Positions 12,301 to 21,900 of a DNA stretch of 64,000 nt are shown piece after piece. Origin of the DNA: Strigamia acuminata (taxonomy: Eukaryota > Arthropoda > Chilopoda > Geophilomorpha > Linotaeniidae). Within the stretch, counting starts at the first letter, position 1. The number at the start of each line of letters is the position of its first letter. The stretch spans positions 3,724,186-3,788,185 of the forward strand of contig OX442317.1 in NCBI GenBank assembly GCA_949358305.1, in the 5' to 3' direction. Below the pieces are notes generated by a model. The model ran no database searches, had not been told where the DNA came from, and worked only from the letters and a program-made list of their open reading frames with translations. Both the position numbers and the translations under genes were made by a program.

Positions 12301-12586
12301 TCCTCGCTGAAAAACATTAGGATGTGACCGATATTTGCCAAAATATTGGTATCCATACAAAATTTACAGAGGGGCCCATAGAACGTCCGGGATCAAAAAA
12401 ATTCACTCTGTTTAGTGTTTGTATCGATTGAAATATTAACTTTGATCTCTCTTTTTTTTTAGCACTGCTGAAACTACTTTCACATTTCCTTCATTGGCCG
12501 ATGCACCAGTTGCAGCCGCTAAAGACAAGGTGGAAAACACCGGAAAATACGATGCACCGTGGGATGCAAAAGCCGATAAAAACTAA
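354..12586 (+). CDS. Dscam: Dscam-A, Dscam-type cell adhesion receptor (5'-partial, spliced)
   Basis: Immunoglobulin-superfamily adhesion receptor at the plasma membrane; the family mediates homophilic recognition in neurons and, in arthropods, possibly haemocytes. Exons: Ig1 354-662; Ig2 855-1016, 1093-1242; Ig3 1309-1426, 1491-1669; Ig4 1737-1976; Ig5 2039-2335; Ig6 2401-2511, 2683-2844; five Ig7 exons 4278-5884; Ig8 6087-6206, 6269-6442; Ig9 6499-6652, 6725-6873; FN1 6932-7063, 7133-7300; FN2 7357-7427, 7486-7729; FN3 7783-7926, 7989-8147; FN4 8206-8345, 8414-8570; Ig10 9272-9382, 9448(or 9466)-9606; FN5 9673-9957; FN6 10017-10310; TM 10372-10551; tail 10891-10998, 11062-11186, 11246-11297, 11397-11559, 12463-12586. 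With one Ig7 exon the total is 5,429 nt, in frame throughout (about 1,809 codons). Ig1 carries the Dscam signature around FSNSTG and DYRQ. The signal peptide is missing from the window. The TM helix (LILILVVVIVWIC) is followed by a short tail with a polyproline run. Splice sites are hand-placed. Confidence 0.93.
672..771. repeat. (AAAT)n/(AAAC)n tetranucleotide repeat
   Basis: Near-pure AAAT and AAAC tetranucleotide run inside the Dscam-A Ig1-Ig2 intron, followed by T-rich low-complexity sequence up to the acceptor at 854. The matching Dscam-B intron carries a MITE instead. Confidence 0.85.
2955..4181. mobile_element. pogo/Tigger-like DNA transposon remnant
   Basis: The left end CAGTCGAACCTCGTTATAAT at 2955 is the approximate reverse complement of the right end, where AATAACGAAGTTTGACTG finishes at 4181. 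Both ends are flanked by TA (2953-2954 and 4182-4183), the Tc1/mariner-pogo target. No transposase survives. The element lies in the Ig6-Ig7 intron of Dscam-A and accounts for its 1,433 nt, against 191 nt in Dscam-B. The same family gives the 161-bp MITE at 13733. Confidence 0.7.
3368..4032. repeat. Alternating inverted repeats of TTCGCCATTGGAA
   Basis: About 14 copies of TTCGCCATTGGAAA or its reverse complement TTTCCAATGGCGAA, with point variants, alternate in orientation inside the pogo-like element (for example near 3402, 3434, 3456, 3481, 3525, 3580, 3839, 3927, 4013). Between about 3605 and 3820 a further segment is bounded by CATCTAGCGCGAC and GTCGCGCTAGATG, which looks like a nested insertion. 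Confidence 0.75.
4278..5884 (+). other. Dscam: Dscam-A Ig7 exon cluster (five tandem variants)
   Basis: Five consecutive exons, each one complete Ig domain: 7.1 4278-4565 (288 nt), 7.2 4601-4891 (291), 7.3 4941-5225 (285), 7.4 5263-5550 (288), 7.5 5597-5884 (288). All are phase 1-1 and open with a P-K/R-I-I/V-PF-S/T/A-F motif typical of Dscam Ig7. Each has the Ig cysteine pair and tryptophan (CVV/CAV, W-L/F-K, Y-T-C). Intervening introns are 35, 49, 37 and 46 nt. The canonical receptor has one Ig7 between Ig6 and Ig8, so these are best read as mutually exclusive alternatives, as in the insect Dscam1 exon 9 array. Inclusion of all five in series would also keep frame and cannot be excluded without transcripts. 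Confidence 0.85.
6003..6060 (+). promoter_or_regulatory. Conserved intronic element downstream of Ig7 cluster (A)
   Basis: Two blocks, AACTTTGTAGGAACTTTAAA (from 6003) and AAGTATACACTCAGATT (from 6041), lie in the intron between the last Ig7 exon and Ig8. They recur almost unchanged at 18040 and 18088 in Dscam-B, while the surrounding intron has diverged. In insect Dscam1 the exon 9 docking site lies in the equivalent intron. A docking function here is inference; I found no clear complementary selector in the short introns. Confidence 0.4.
8619..8822. mobile_element. Foldback MITE in Dscam-A FN4-Ig10 intron
   Basis: Two arms of roughly 85 nt are inverted copies (ATATTGTCATGCGG ... CCGCGTGACAATAT), with matching inner blocks around ACCGGTTGG / CCAACCGGT. 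The short loop has no coding potential. The palindrome indicates a miniature inverted-repeat element; the superfamily is not resolved. Confidence 0.75.
9019..9108. mobile_element. Short hairpin element
   Basis: GTACACCTATGG plus a block reading AAAAATCTTCACAT is repeated in inverted orientation as ATGTGAAGATTTTTT plus CCATAGGTGTAC, around a loop of about 30 nt. It is probably another small MITE in the same intron as the 8619 element. Confidence 0.65.
10575..10765. repeat. GGTC-T(n) low-complexity repeat
   Basis: Degenerate repeat of GGTCTTTTTTT with a spacing of 10-11 nt. It fills most of the Dscam-A intron at 10552-10890, an intron absent at the same codon in Dscam-B. Confidence 0.8.
11611..12228. 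mobile_element. Inverted-repeat element with 20-nt minisatellite core
   Basis: Arms of about 110 nt, around ACCTTAAGAAGGGCCCTAAC on the left and GTTAGGGTCCTTCTTAAGGT on the right, are inverted copies that include GTAATGACGC/GAGTAATGAG-type blocks. Between them (about 11745-12110) is a minisatellite with unit AAATCGTTAAAAATCGATTA (20 nt). It sits in the last intron of Dscam-A (11560-12462). No ORF is recognised; the family is unknown. Confidence 0.75.
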
Positions 12587-12966
12587 ACAATCTTCACAAC
12601 CCCCAGCGTAGAATCTCAACTTAATAGCTTAGCATTAAAATCTCAATGCGCATTACGTAATGAATAACAATTTCAAGCTCTTCAATATTTGTTTAAGTGT
12701 ATTTAGTGATGTCTTTCGTGAGTATTCAAAAACCGTTTTTTGTACTTTTTTTGATAAAACTAGTTGTTAGTTTTCCTGTAATACTCATCAATGTCGTCAT
12801 AGCGAGTTTTTCATAGTTCTGTGTCATTTAACACACCAAAATAAACCTTTGATTCGTAAAACCTCAATTTATGTCGATCACTGAATCCAAATTTCGTGCA
12901 CATTTTCGGACACCACTGCCATTGGCTGGATCTCACGGCACCCGAGTACCGAAGGCTATCCTCAAC
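12587..12966 (+). promoter_or_regulatory. Dscam-A 3' UTR and Dscam-B promoter/5' UTR
   Basis: Only 380 bp separate the Dscam-A stop from the Dscam-B start codon. AATAAA at 12839-12844 is the only good poly(A) signal, leaving about 120 bp for the Dscam-B promoter and leader. No TATA box is evident; an inverted CCAAT (ATTGG) is present in GCCATTGGCTGG near 12917. Initiation sites cannot be set from sequence alone. Confidence 0.55.
12839..12844 (+). terminator. Poly(A) signal of Dscam-A
   Basis: AATAAA about 250 nt after the Dscam-A stop and before the Dscam-B start codon. This is a motif-level call. Confidence 0.55.
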
Positions 12967-15900
12967 ATGGCCTTGTATTCCAACTCCGGAGTATTCTTTC
13001 TTCTCTTTACCATATACTACAAAGGTAAGTAAACGCTTTGATTTAAATAAGAAAAATCAACAGAGGTTGATCACCTCTCCTCACTCGACCCCACGTGATT
13101 CACGCTATCCCCCCCAAACAAAGAACGGCCGAACAACTTATTACACCTTTAATTGTCCCAAAATTCACCTATCCCGAACACTTATGGTTCTAAAGCCTGC
13201 GCAGATACTTTATGTGTACGATTTGTCTCAGAAAACTATATTAGCTCGTGATAATTTGCTGCACAATCGCTGTGAATCCACACGAGTGTTTTGTTTGCTA
13301 GCGGTTGGGTTCTAATTTTGGTCACTAGATGACGCCAGAGATGTCATCATGCTGGGATGAATAAAGAGCGGGAATTTTAAAATGTGTTTTCTATATTTTT
13401 TTAGGTTTGGCCGATGCTTTTCAAGCTCTTGAATTCGCAAACGAACCTCCGTTTCGCGTCGAATTCTCCAACAGTACCGGTACTAAGATACCGTGTAAAG
13501 CAACCGCCCTTGTGAACATCTCATGGATATTGATTGATGGAACACCCGTATCTAATGTGAATCGACTGAGACACGTCACAAGTGATGGAACTCTGGTGTT
13601 CCCACCGTTTGAAGCCAAAGATTACCGACAAGACGTGCACGCAGTCACCTACAAATGCATTGCATCCAACGCAGCTGATGGGGCAATCATAAGCAGAGAA
13701 GTTCACGTCCAAGCCAGTAAAATAAACAAATACAGTCAAAACTGTTTATAACAAATCGCGATATAACAAATTATCGATATAACTACCGTAATACCTAAAA
13801 ATGGCCGGTTAAAAAATTTCAATGTAACGAATTCTCGTTATAATGAATCGATTTTTCGAGTCCCTTGCGATTCGTTATAAAGAGTTTCGACTGTAAATAT
13901 AAGAAATTATTTTCCTTTTAATTTTACCGACTCGGATTTCAGTCATGGATCAACCATTTGAACCTCACGTCTACGACGCTTTCACTACCAAAGGGAGCAC
14001 TGCAGCCATCAAATGCGTGGTGTCAGGAACAGTTAGCCAATATGTGATTGTTGACACTTGGATTAAGGACAACCAGCAGGAGATTACAACTTCCTTCTTT
14101 GACGGTAAACAAAGTTATTCCTTTTTCAAATTGCTTTTTTTCTAAAACAAAACTAACTTTCAGATAAAAAGTACACAATTACTAAAACTGGAGATTTGTT
14201 AATTTCAAATGTGGACGGTTCGGATGCCGACAGAACTTACCGATGCAGAGCCAAACATCGTCTGACTGGACAAGTAAAAACTAGCGCCACCGCAGGAAAG
14301 CTCTTTGTAACAGGTGGGGGGCATTTACACCAACAACAATTCACCGATACAACAATGCGCAGTTTTAATTTTGCATCAACATATTGGGTGCAAACTGTAG
14401 ACTGTTCAGACCAGGGGGTATCACGACACTCAACCAAATCTCCTACATGGGCTTTCCGATCCTGTTCCGAATCCCCGAATCTTTACATTTTATAAAAATT
14501 TTGACAAAAGTTAAAATATTTTAGACTTTTTTATTAAAATAATCATCTAAATCTTTCCGAATTCCATCCGAACCCTATGACATATTCGAATCTCCGACAC
14601 GCAGATTCTGATTGTCGTACCACCTGGTTCAGACTAATAATGGTTTGTTTGATTTGGTTCGATTTGATTTTACAGAATCCCACGGAAATGTGCCATCAAA
14701 AATTTTAGATACTGAAAAAATTGTGTCTGCATCTGTGAATGGGCCGGCGGTTTTACCTTGTATAGGTCAAGGTCATCCAACACCTGACATTAAGTATATT
14801 TATCCCCAATTTCAAACAAACGCATCCTCCCAATACATTTTCTTTTCATGTATGCCAGATGGTTCAAGAAAAGTCAAGAAGGAAATCTCCTACCTTTAAC
14901 TTTAGGTGACCGCGTAAAGACTACTCCATTGGCGTTGATTATTCAAGATGTCCAAGAACTCGATTCCGGAGTTTACGTGTGTCTTGCTGAAAACGTTGCC
15001 GGATCTGAAAAAAAAGATTTTATATTAAGCGTACAAAGTTAGTCGATTTTTTAAACAGAATATTTATATCAAGCACGTTTAAGTCATTTTTAATAATACA
15101 ATGTGCAACAACAGAAACAATGGAAATCAGTTTGACTCCCCAAAATATCAAACTGGAATCAACCGAACCACAAAACTTGACGTGTGACGTAAAGGCAACC
15201 TCAGATTTCACCATCTCTTGGTACAGAAATGGCCAGTCAATGCCACCAAATACTGGAATTAAGACATTCATTTTGGATAAAAGTGGTATTTATCAATGTT
15301 TTGCACAATCTGACGATGAAATGGTTCACGCTACTACCCAAGTCATCTCTGGCGGTATGTAAAGACATCCTTCACAAATATCCACTAGACTTGTTAACGA
15401 CAAATCAATTTATTTCAGAAAACCCACCTAAACTAACTAAGAAATTTGAAGAAAAGACCTTGAATCCTGGTGAAAACGTTCACCTCAAATGCGAAGCTAC
15501 GTCTAATCCCATTGCAAAAATCACGTGGTCTTTAGACGACCAAACTCTGTCTCCAGCGGACATAACTATTGACGAAAAAAAGGATAATAGCGATACCATT
15601 GTAAGTGAGTTGGTATTGAAGCAGGTGTCCGTGGAAGATGGCGGGATTTACAGATGTACAGCGACAAATCAAGTTGGAAGTGATTCTTTTGAAGCAAGAG
15701 TTAATATCTATGGTAAAATAATCCGTTTTGTTTTAAGACTAAAAACTGCCAACGTTTTCTTTAATTCTCAGGTAAATTGGGCATGCGGTCTATGGTGCAA
15801 AGAACTGTAGTTGCTGGAGATAATTTTATCGTAACATGCCCATATTTTGGTTACCCTGTGAGCAGTTTAAATTGGCACAAAGGTACAGGCAAGAAGCTTG

Positions 15901-18900
15901 CTTGGGTTTTTAAATGAAATGTGTAGATATATTAATGAAAATTTTCTTTTAGACATGGAAGTCTTGCCAATTATGTTTCATCAAACCGTATATAAAGATG
16001 GCCGTTTGATTGTAAGCAATGTGAAAAAAGGGTTAGACGATGGAAAATATTCTTGCATTGTGTCCAATATACAAGGAGAAACAGCAGTTGGATCAGTTGA
16101 CATGGTGGTCATGAGTGAGTACAATAAATGCCAATATACGCTATTGCATAAAAAACTAGGTCATTTTTTCTTGTGAATTAACAACGGCAAATAGAATTGC
16201 TTGGAATCATACATATATATTTTTGTGTTTATTTTTAATTTTAATTTAATTTTAATTTCTCTCGAAATGACTGCATTTCGATTTTATACGCTCGTACCTT
16301 TTCAGTTGCACCAAAAATTATGCCATTTTCATTTCAAGAAGACTTACTGCGAGAAGGCATGAGAGCTAGACTACAATGCGTTGTGAGTGAGGGCGACTCA
16401 CCCATCACAATTCAATGGCTCAAAGATAATGCTAAAATACCTGCAGAATTAAATATAAAAATTCAGCAATTAGACGAATTTTCAAGTATCCTCAATATAG
16501 GACATATAACTCCCAAACATAATGGCAACTACACTTGTAAAGCTAAAAATGCGGCCGTAACCGTGGAACATTCAGCCGTATTAAATGTCAATGGTAATGG
16601 TTTTCTTATCTCGTCTTTTGTCTTGCAGTTCCTCCAAAGATTATTCCTTTTGCCTTTGTGGATGATCAATTCTACAAAGGAATGCGTGCCCATATCACTT
16701 GCGCTGTGAGCCAAGGAGATCCGCCGTTGACCTTTCAATGGTTCAAAGACGATCGCCCGATCCCCGCGTCGTCAACTGACGTGGTAACGCAGCAATACGA
16801 CAAATATGCAAACTCGTTAAGTATTGAGAGTGTGTCTTCCATCCATTCGGGAAACTACACCTGCGTCGTATCAAATCGGGCGGTCACAGTCAGCCACACG
16901 GCGCAACTTCTTGTTCACGGTAAATAATCCATTCATTGATTTAATCCATTCGGGGGTTTCTTTTCCAGTTGCGCCCAGGATTATTCCCTTCTCGTTCCAA
17001 GACAAATCTGTGGTAGAAGGCAGACAAGCGAGGGTTATATGTGGGCTAATTGAAGGAGATGCTCCTGTCACTTTTACTTGGTTGAAAGATGGAATAGCAA
17101 TAAAGCAGAGCGATGCCGAAGTTTCTCGAGTTGTTGATAACTACTCAATCCTCTCCATCCACAGTGTTACTCGTGGCCACACTGGAAACTACACTTGTGT
17201 GGCTACAAACGGCGCTACCAGTTCTGAATACACTGCCACCTTAATAGTTAATGGTAATTGCTAATGAAACCGTTTCAATTGTTTTCAGCTGCCCCAAAGA
17301 TCATTCCATTCTCTTTCCATGATGGTCATTTGTTCGAAGGAGTTTTAGCAAGAGTTTCGTGCGTAGTCTATCAAGGAGATCTTCCAATTGCCATAACATG
17401 GCTGAAAGATAACCAAGTGTTATCCAGTCTCAAGGGCTTTAATGTACGACAAGTTGATCAATTTTCCAGTACGCTAACAATAGACAAAGTGCAACAAATT
17501 CACAGTGGCAACTACACTTGCACAGCGACAAACTCCGCAGCTTCTGCCAGCTCGACGGCAATCCTTGTTGTCAATGGTACGACAATCAAGTGATTTTTCT
17601 TATTTGTTCATTTTGCAGTCCCTCCAAAAATTGTACCATTCGCATTCCAAGATGGGCATTTACTCGAGGGCACTTTAGTTCGATTGTCTTGTGTAGTCAG
17701 CCGTGGAGACCTTCCATTGAATATAACTTGGCTCAAAGACAATACACTTGCTTCCCAACAACCTTCTGTTAGCGTGCATAATTTAGACGACTACTCCAGT
17801 GTCCTGTCAATTGACCCAGTGACTAAGAAACATGATGGCAATTACAAATGTGTTGCTAAAAACATGGCTGGAACTGACACTTTCGTTGCATCAATAACTG
17901 TTAATGGTAAATTATTAAATTGAATTGAATTGGGCATTGTGATAGTATGTGTTAAATAATTTTAACGGTGAAACAATTAACATTTTTAAAATAAGTAAAC
18001 AAATTCCATAAATATAAAAATAAATAAATATAAAAAAGCAACTTTGTAGGAACTTTAAACATTGTGTAGACTATACTTCTTCCCAAGAAGTATACACTCA
18101 GATTAATTACAAATGGAAATATCTTCATTGCAGAATTACCAAAATGGGTTGCAAAGCCCAATAACACAAAAATTCCAATTGGGAGTCCAGCTATGATGTC
18201 TTGTTTGACCACAGGATTCCCTAAACCAACAACAACTTGGTATATAGTGAAAGGTTGGTACTTGGTATTACTGTACGACCATTCAGATGGTGTTAGTTTG
18301 CTACACTGCGCTCCAATTGTCTCATTTTAGGATCGGATGCTCAAGGAGCAAAAAACATTGTTCAAAATGGAAATGGTTATCAGCTCGTGGAAAACGGCTC
18401 GCTCAAAATTGATCACGTCAATCTACAACACGCGGGCTATTACTTCTGCTTATCCAACAACTCAATTGGAAGCATCAGTGCGATGGCTCTCCTCTCAATA
18501 AGTTGTGAGTAAAACTTCCCTATCTTTTATTTAAATCGTGCATTTATCTATTTCTTCCTCTCCAGCAGTTCCACCCCAGATGCACAAAAAATTCCAAAAC
18601 AACACAGTTCGTAAAAACGACGCCGTCCTCTTTAAATGTGTTGCATATGGCGACCAACCGATGACATTCACTTGGTACGCAAACGGACATCCAATCGCTC
18701 AACCCAACGAAATGACTACGTAAAGAAAATCCCAAAAATCCAAAAATCTTAAAAATTTACAATTTAACCAAAATTTACTCAGGTACTTAATTAAACAATC
18801 CAACGATACCGGAAGCGAAACCTCCGAATTTGCCATCAACAAAGCAGACAGGAAAGACTCGACAACCTTTACCTGCAGTGTGGAAAACTCCTATGGGATG

Positions 18901-21900
18901 GAAAACGCAACATTTAATTTACTCGTTTTAGGTTTGTGAATTAAAACAAATGAAAACTTTTCAAAAAAAACTCCAAAAAGTGATCCATTTCACCCAATTC
19001 ATGCAGAAACACCAGACGCACCGGAGAAAATAGAAATCGTTGAAGCAAACAACCGTACAGTTGTCGTAGCATGGACCGAACCATTCAATGGAAACAGTCC
19101 AATCAATAAATACATCCTACAATACAAACTGACCACGGGTAAAGATTTAAAAAAAATTGAAAACTAACAATACAACCCAAACAAAATAATTCTAGACAAA
19201 TGGAAATCCGGAGTTCGAAATCTAACACTACCAGGGCGCAAACTGCAATCAGCAATCAGCAGTTTAAAACCATCAGCAAACTACCACGTTCGCATAATTG
19301 CCGGCAACGATATTGGTTTGGGTTCGCCCAGTACAGCAATAGACGTTTCAATGCCAGACCAAGGTAAATATTATCACACATTGCAACCGCGCTGCAATAT
19401 TGAAATATTTCAACTTCATGTGTCGTGTGTTAGGGGCCGTCCATAAATTACGTAACGCTGATTTTACGATTTTTAGACCCCCTCCCCCCCCTTGTAACAA
19501 GGTCGTAACAAATCCACAAACCCCCCCTAGAATATTACGTAACAAAACTCACTAACCCCCCCCCCTAAAAAAAAATTTGATACAAGCTTATAATACAAAA
19601 TTTTACACAAATTTAAAATTTTTTACACAAATTTAAAATTTTTTACACAAATTTAAAATTTTTTACACAAATTTAAAATTTTTTACACAAATTTAAAATT
19701 TTTTACACAAATTTAAAATTTTTTACACAAATTTAAAATTTTTTACACAAATTTAAAAATTTTTACAAAAATTTCAAAAAAATTTCAAAAATTTTCAAAA
19801 ATTTTCAAAAATGCTAAAAAAAAATTTGTTATGTAACATAATTAAGACCCCCCCCCCCCTACCCGTCGTAACAACCCGTAACAAAATTTGAAACCCCCTC
19901 CCCACCCTCCAGGCATTACGTAATTTATGGACGGCCCCTTATAACGAAATCGCACGAAATCACAAGGCGCTTCGGCCAACGCGCGACGATGAAGCAACCT
20001 ATAGCAGGGGTTCCCAAACTTTTTAGCATCGCGCCCTATTTTTAAGCAAGGCGATCTTCTGCGCCCCACTTCATCTACCGATGCATTAAATTTTTCAAAA
20101 ATAAACTACTTAAAAGAAAAAAGAAATTTTTATATAATATTGCATACAATTTTATACAATTTTACATATAATTTTATGAGCATGAAGGCTTATTTATCAG
20201 CCATTTATCCATAATAGAATTGAGCACACAAACGAAAATGCATTTGAATTTGGCAGTTGTGTATTGTCTAGATGGAATAGACTCTTCTAGACGACAAGAC
20301 AAGTGCACTATTCTAGGGGGAGAGCATCATGTCTATAAGTTAGTTTGATTGTTAAAATTTAAAAAAAAAAAAAATTTGTGAGCGATGCGTCGCGCCCCAC
20401 CAAAAATCAGCTCGCGCCTCACCGTTTGGGAAACGCTGACCTATAGTCTACGTGCAACGCATGTGGACGAAGCAGCTTTGGTGCGCTAACGCATGCCAGT
20501 GAACTAGGCTTAACATTTACAAAACATTTACAGCACCCGCTGGACCTCCTCTGAACGTAAATGCCATCGCCACCGATTCCAACAGTTTGAAAGTTTCGTG
20601 GCAGGTAAAATAAACAAAAATTAACTTACTGGATTTAATAGCTGACACTTTTTATTGCACAGGCTCCTCATGCGCAGCTGAGAAATGGCATCATAAAGGG
20701 ATACAACATTGGCTACAGAATTGCGAGCTCAAACGGTGCTTATCAGTTTCGCATGTTGGAAGTTCCCGAAGATTACACGGCCACTCTCTCGCTGCCCATC
20801 AATGATCTGCACAAGTTCACTCAGTACAGCGTCGTAGTTCAGGCATTCAATGACGGCGGGAAAGGACCGCTGTCGAAACAAGTCATCGCCATCACATCAG
20901 AAAGCAGTTGAGACCAACAGTTCTCAACATTTCTTAACACTTTTTACAGTGATTTTGAATTTCTAGTCCCGACTAAACCACCGCAAGACGTCAAGTGTTC
21001 CGTATTGTCATCACAAAGCGTTCATGTGACCTGGCAACCACCGCCATTGCCAAGCATTCACGGTGTCCTGCAAGGTTTCAAGGTTACTTACCAACCAGTA
21101 ACTGACCAAAGTAAGCTCCATCCTGTTGTGTTATTCTATTCAAACGTACTGATCGACGTTTCATTCCAAAATACTCAGGAAATTCCGTGTCGGAAATGAA
21201 AACTCTGAATGTATCGAATAAAATAACGCTTCAAAACCTGGAGAAATACACAAACTACAGCATTAAATTATCAGCAATGACTCGAAGTGGCGAAGGAGTA
21301 AACAGCGAACCAATTTTCTGCACAACTTTACAAGACGGTAATAAAATCTACCGATAATTAACTCCTTCATTTCCGAATCCCAACAGCACTTTTATTCCCC
21401 CTCAGTCCCGACCGCTCCGTCAGACATCAAAGTTTTCCCCGTATCCGCTCAATCGATCATAATAGCGTGGAGAAATCCAATCAGTCCTAATGGTCTAATA
21501 ACCAAGTACACAGTTTACGTCAAACAATCTGGAATGGTCAGCGAGGTAAAACATACTTTACATTGGTGTACAATTCGTAAATCTACTTATAATTCTTCAT
21601 GTAGGATAAAATAAAAAAATATACCGTGCTCGGTAACATCACTTTCTACGAAGTCTCCGATCTGAAACCGAGCAACACTTACCAAGTTTGGGTATCTGCC
21701 TCAACCCTAGTTGGAGAAAGTGCTAAAAGTCGAGTTGTTTCTCAGTCTCCAAGCAGTAAAATACGTGAGTACGCCGTATTATACTTCTACGGTAGAGCCT
21801 CGATTATCCGAACTAATTAAGAATATGGGTGTTCATAAAACCGAAATGTTCGGATAATCAAACGTTAGGTTTATACACATAGTGTACTGTATATGAAGAA

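Noticed and set aside
12896-13315. 139-codon plus-strand ORF starting MHIFGHHCHW.
   Set aside because: Wrong frame over the Dscam-B signal-peptide exon; the ATG at 12967 in another frame gives a signal peptide and a phase-matched donor.
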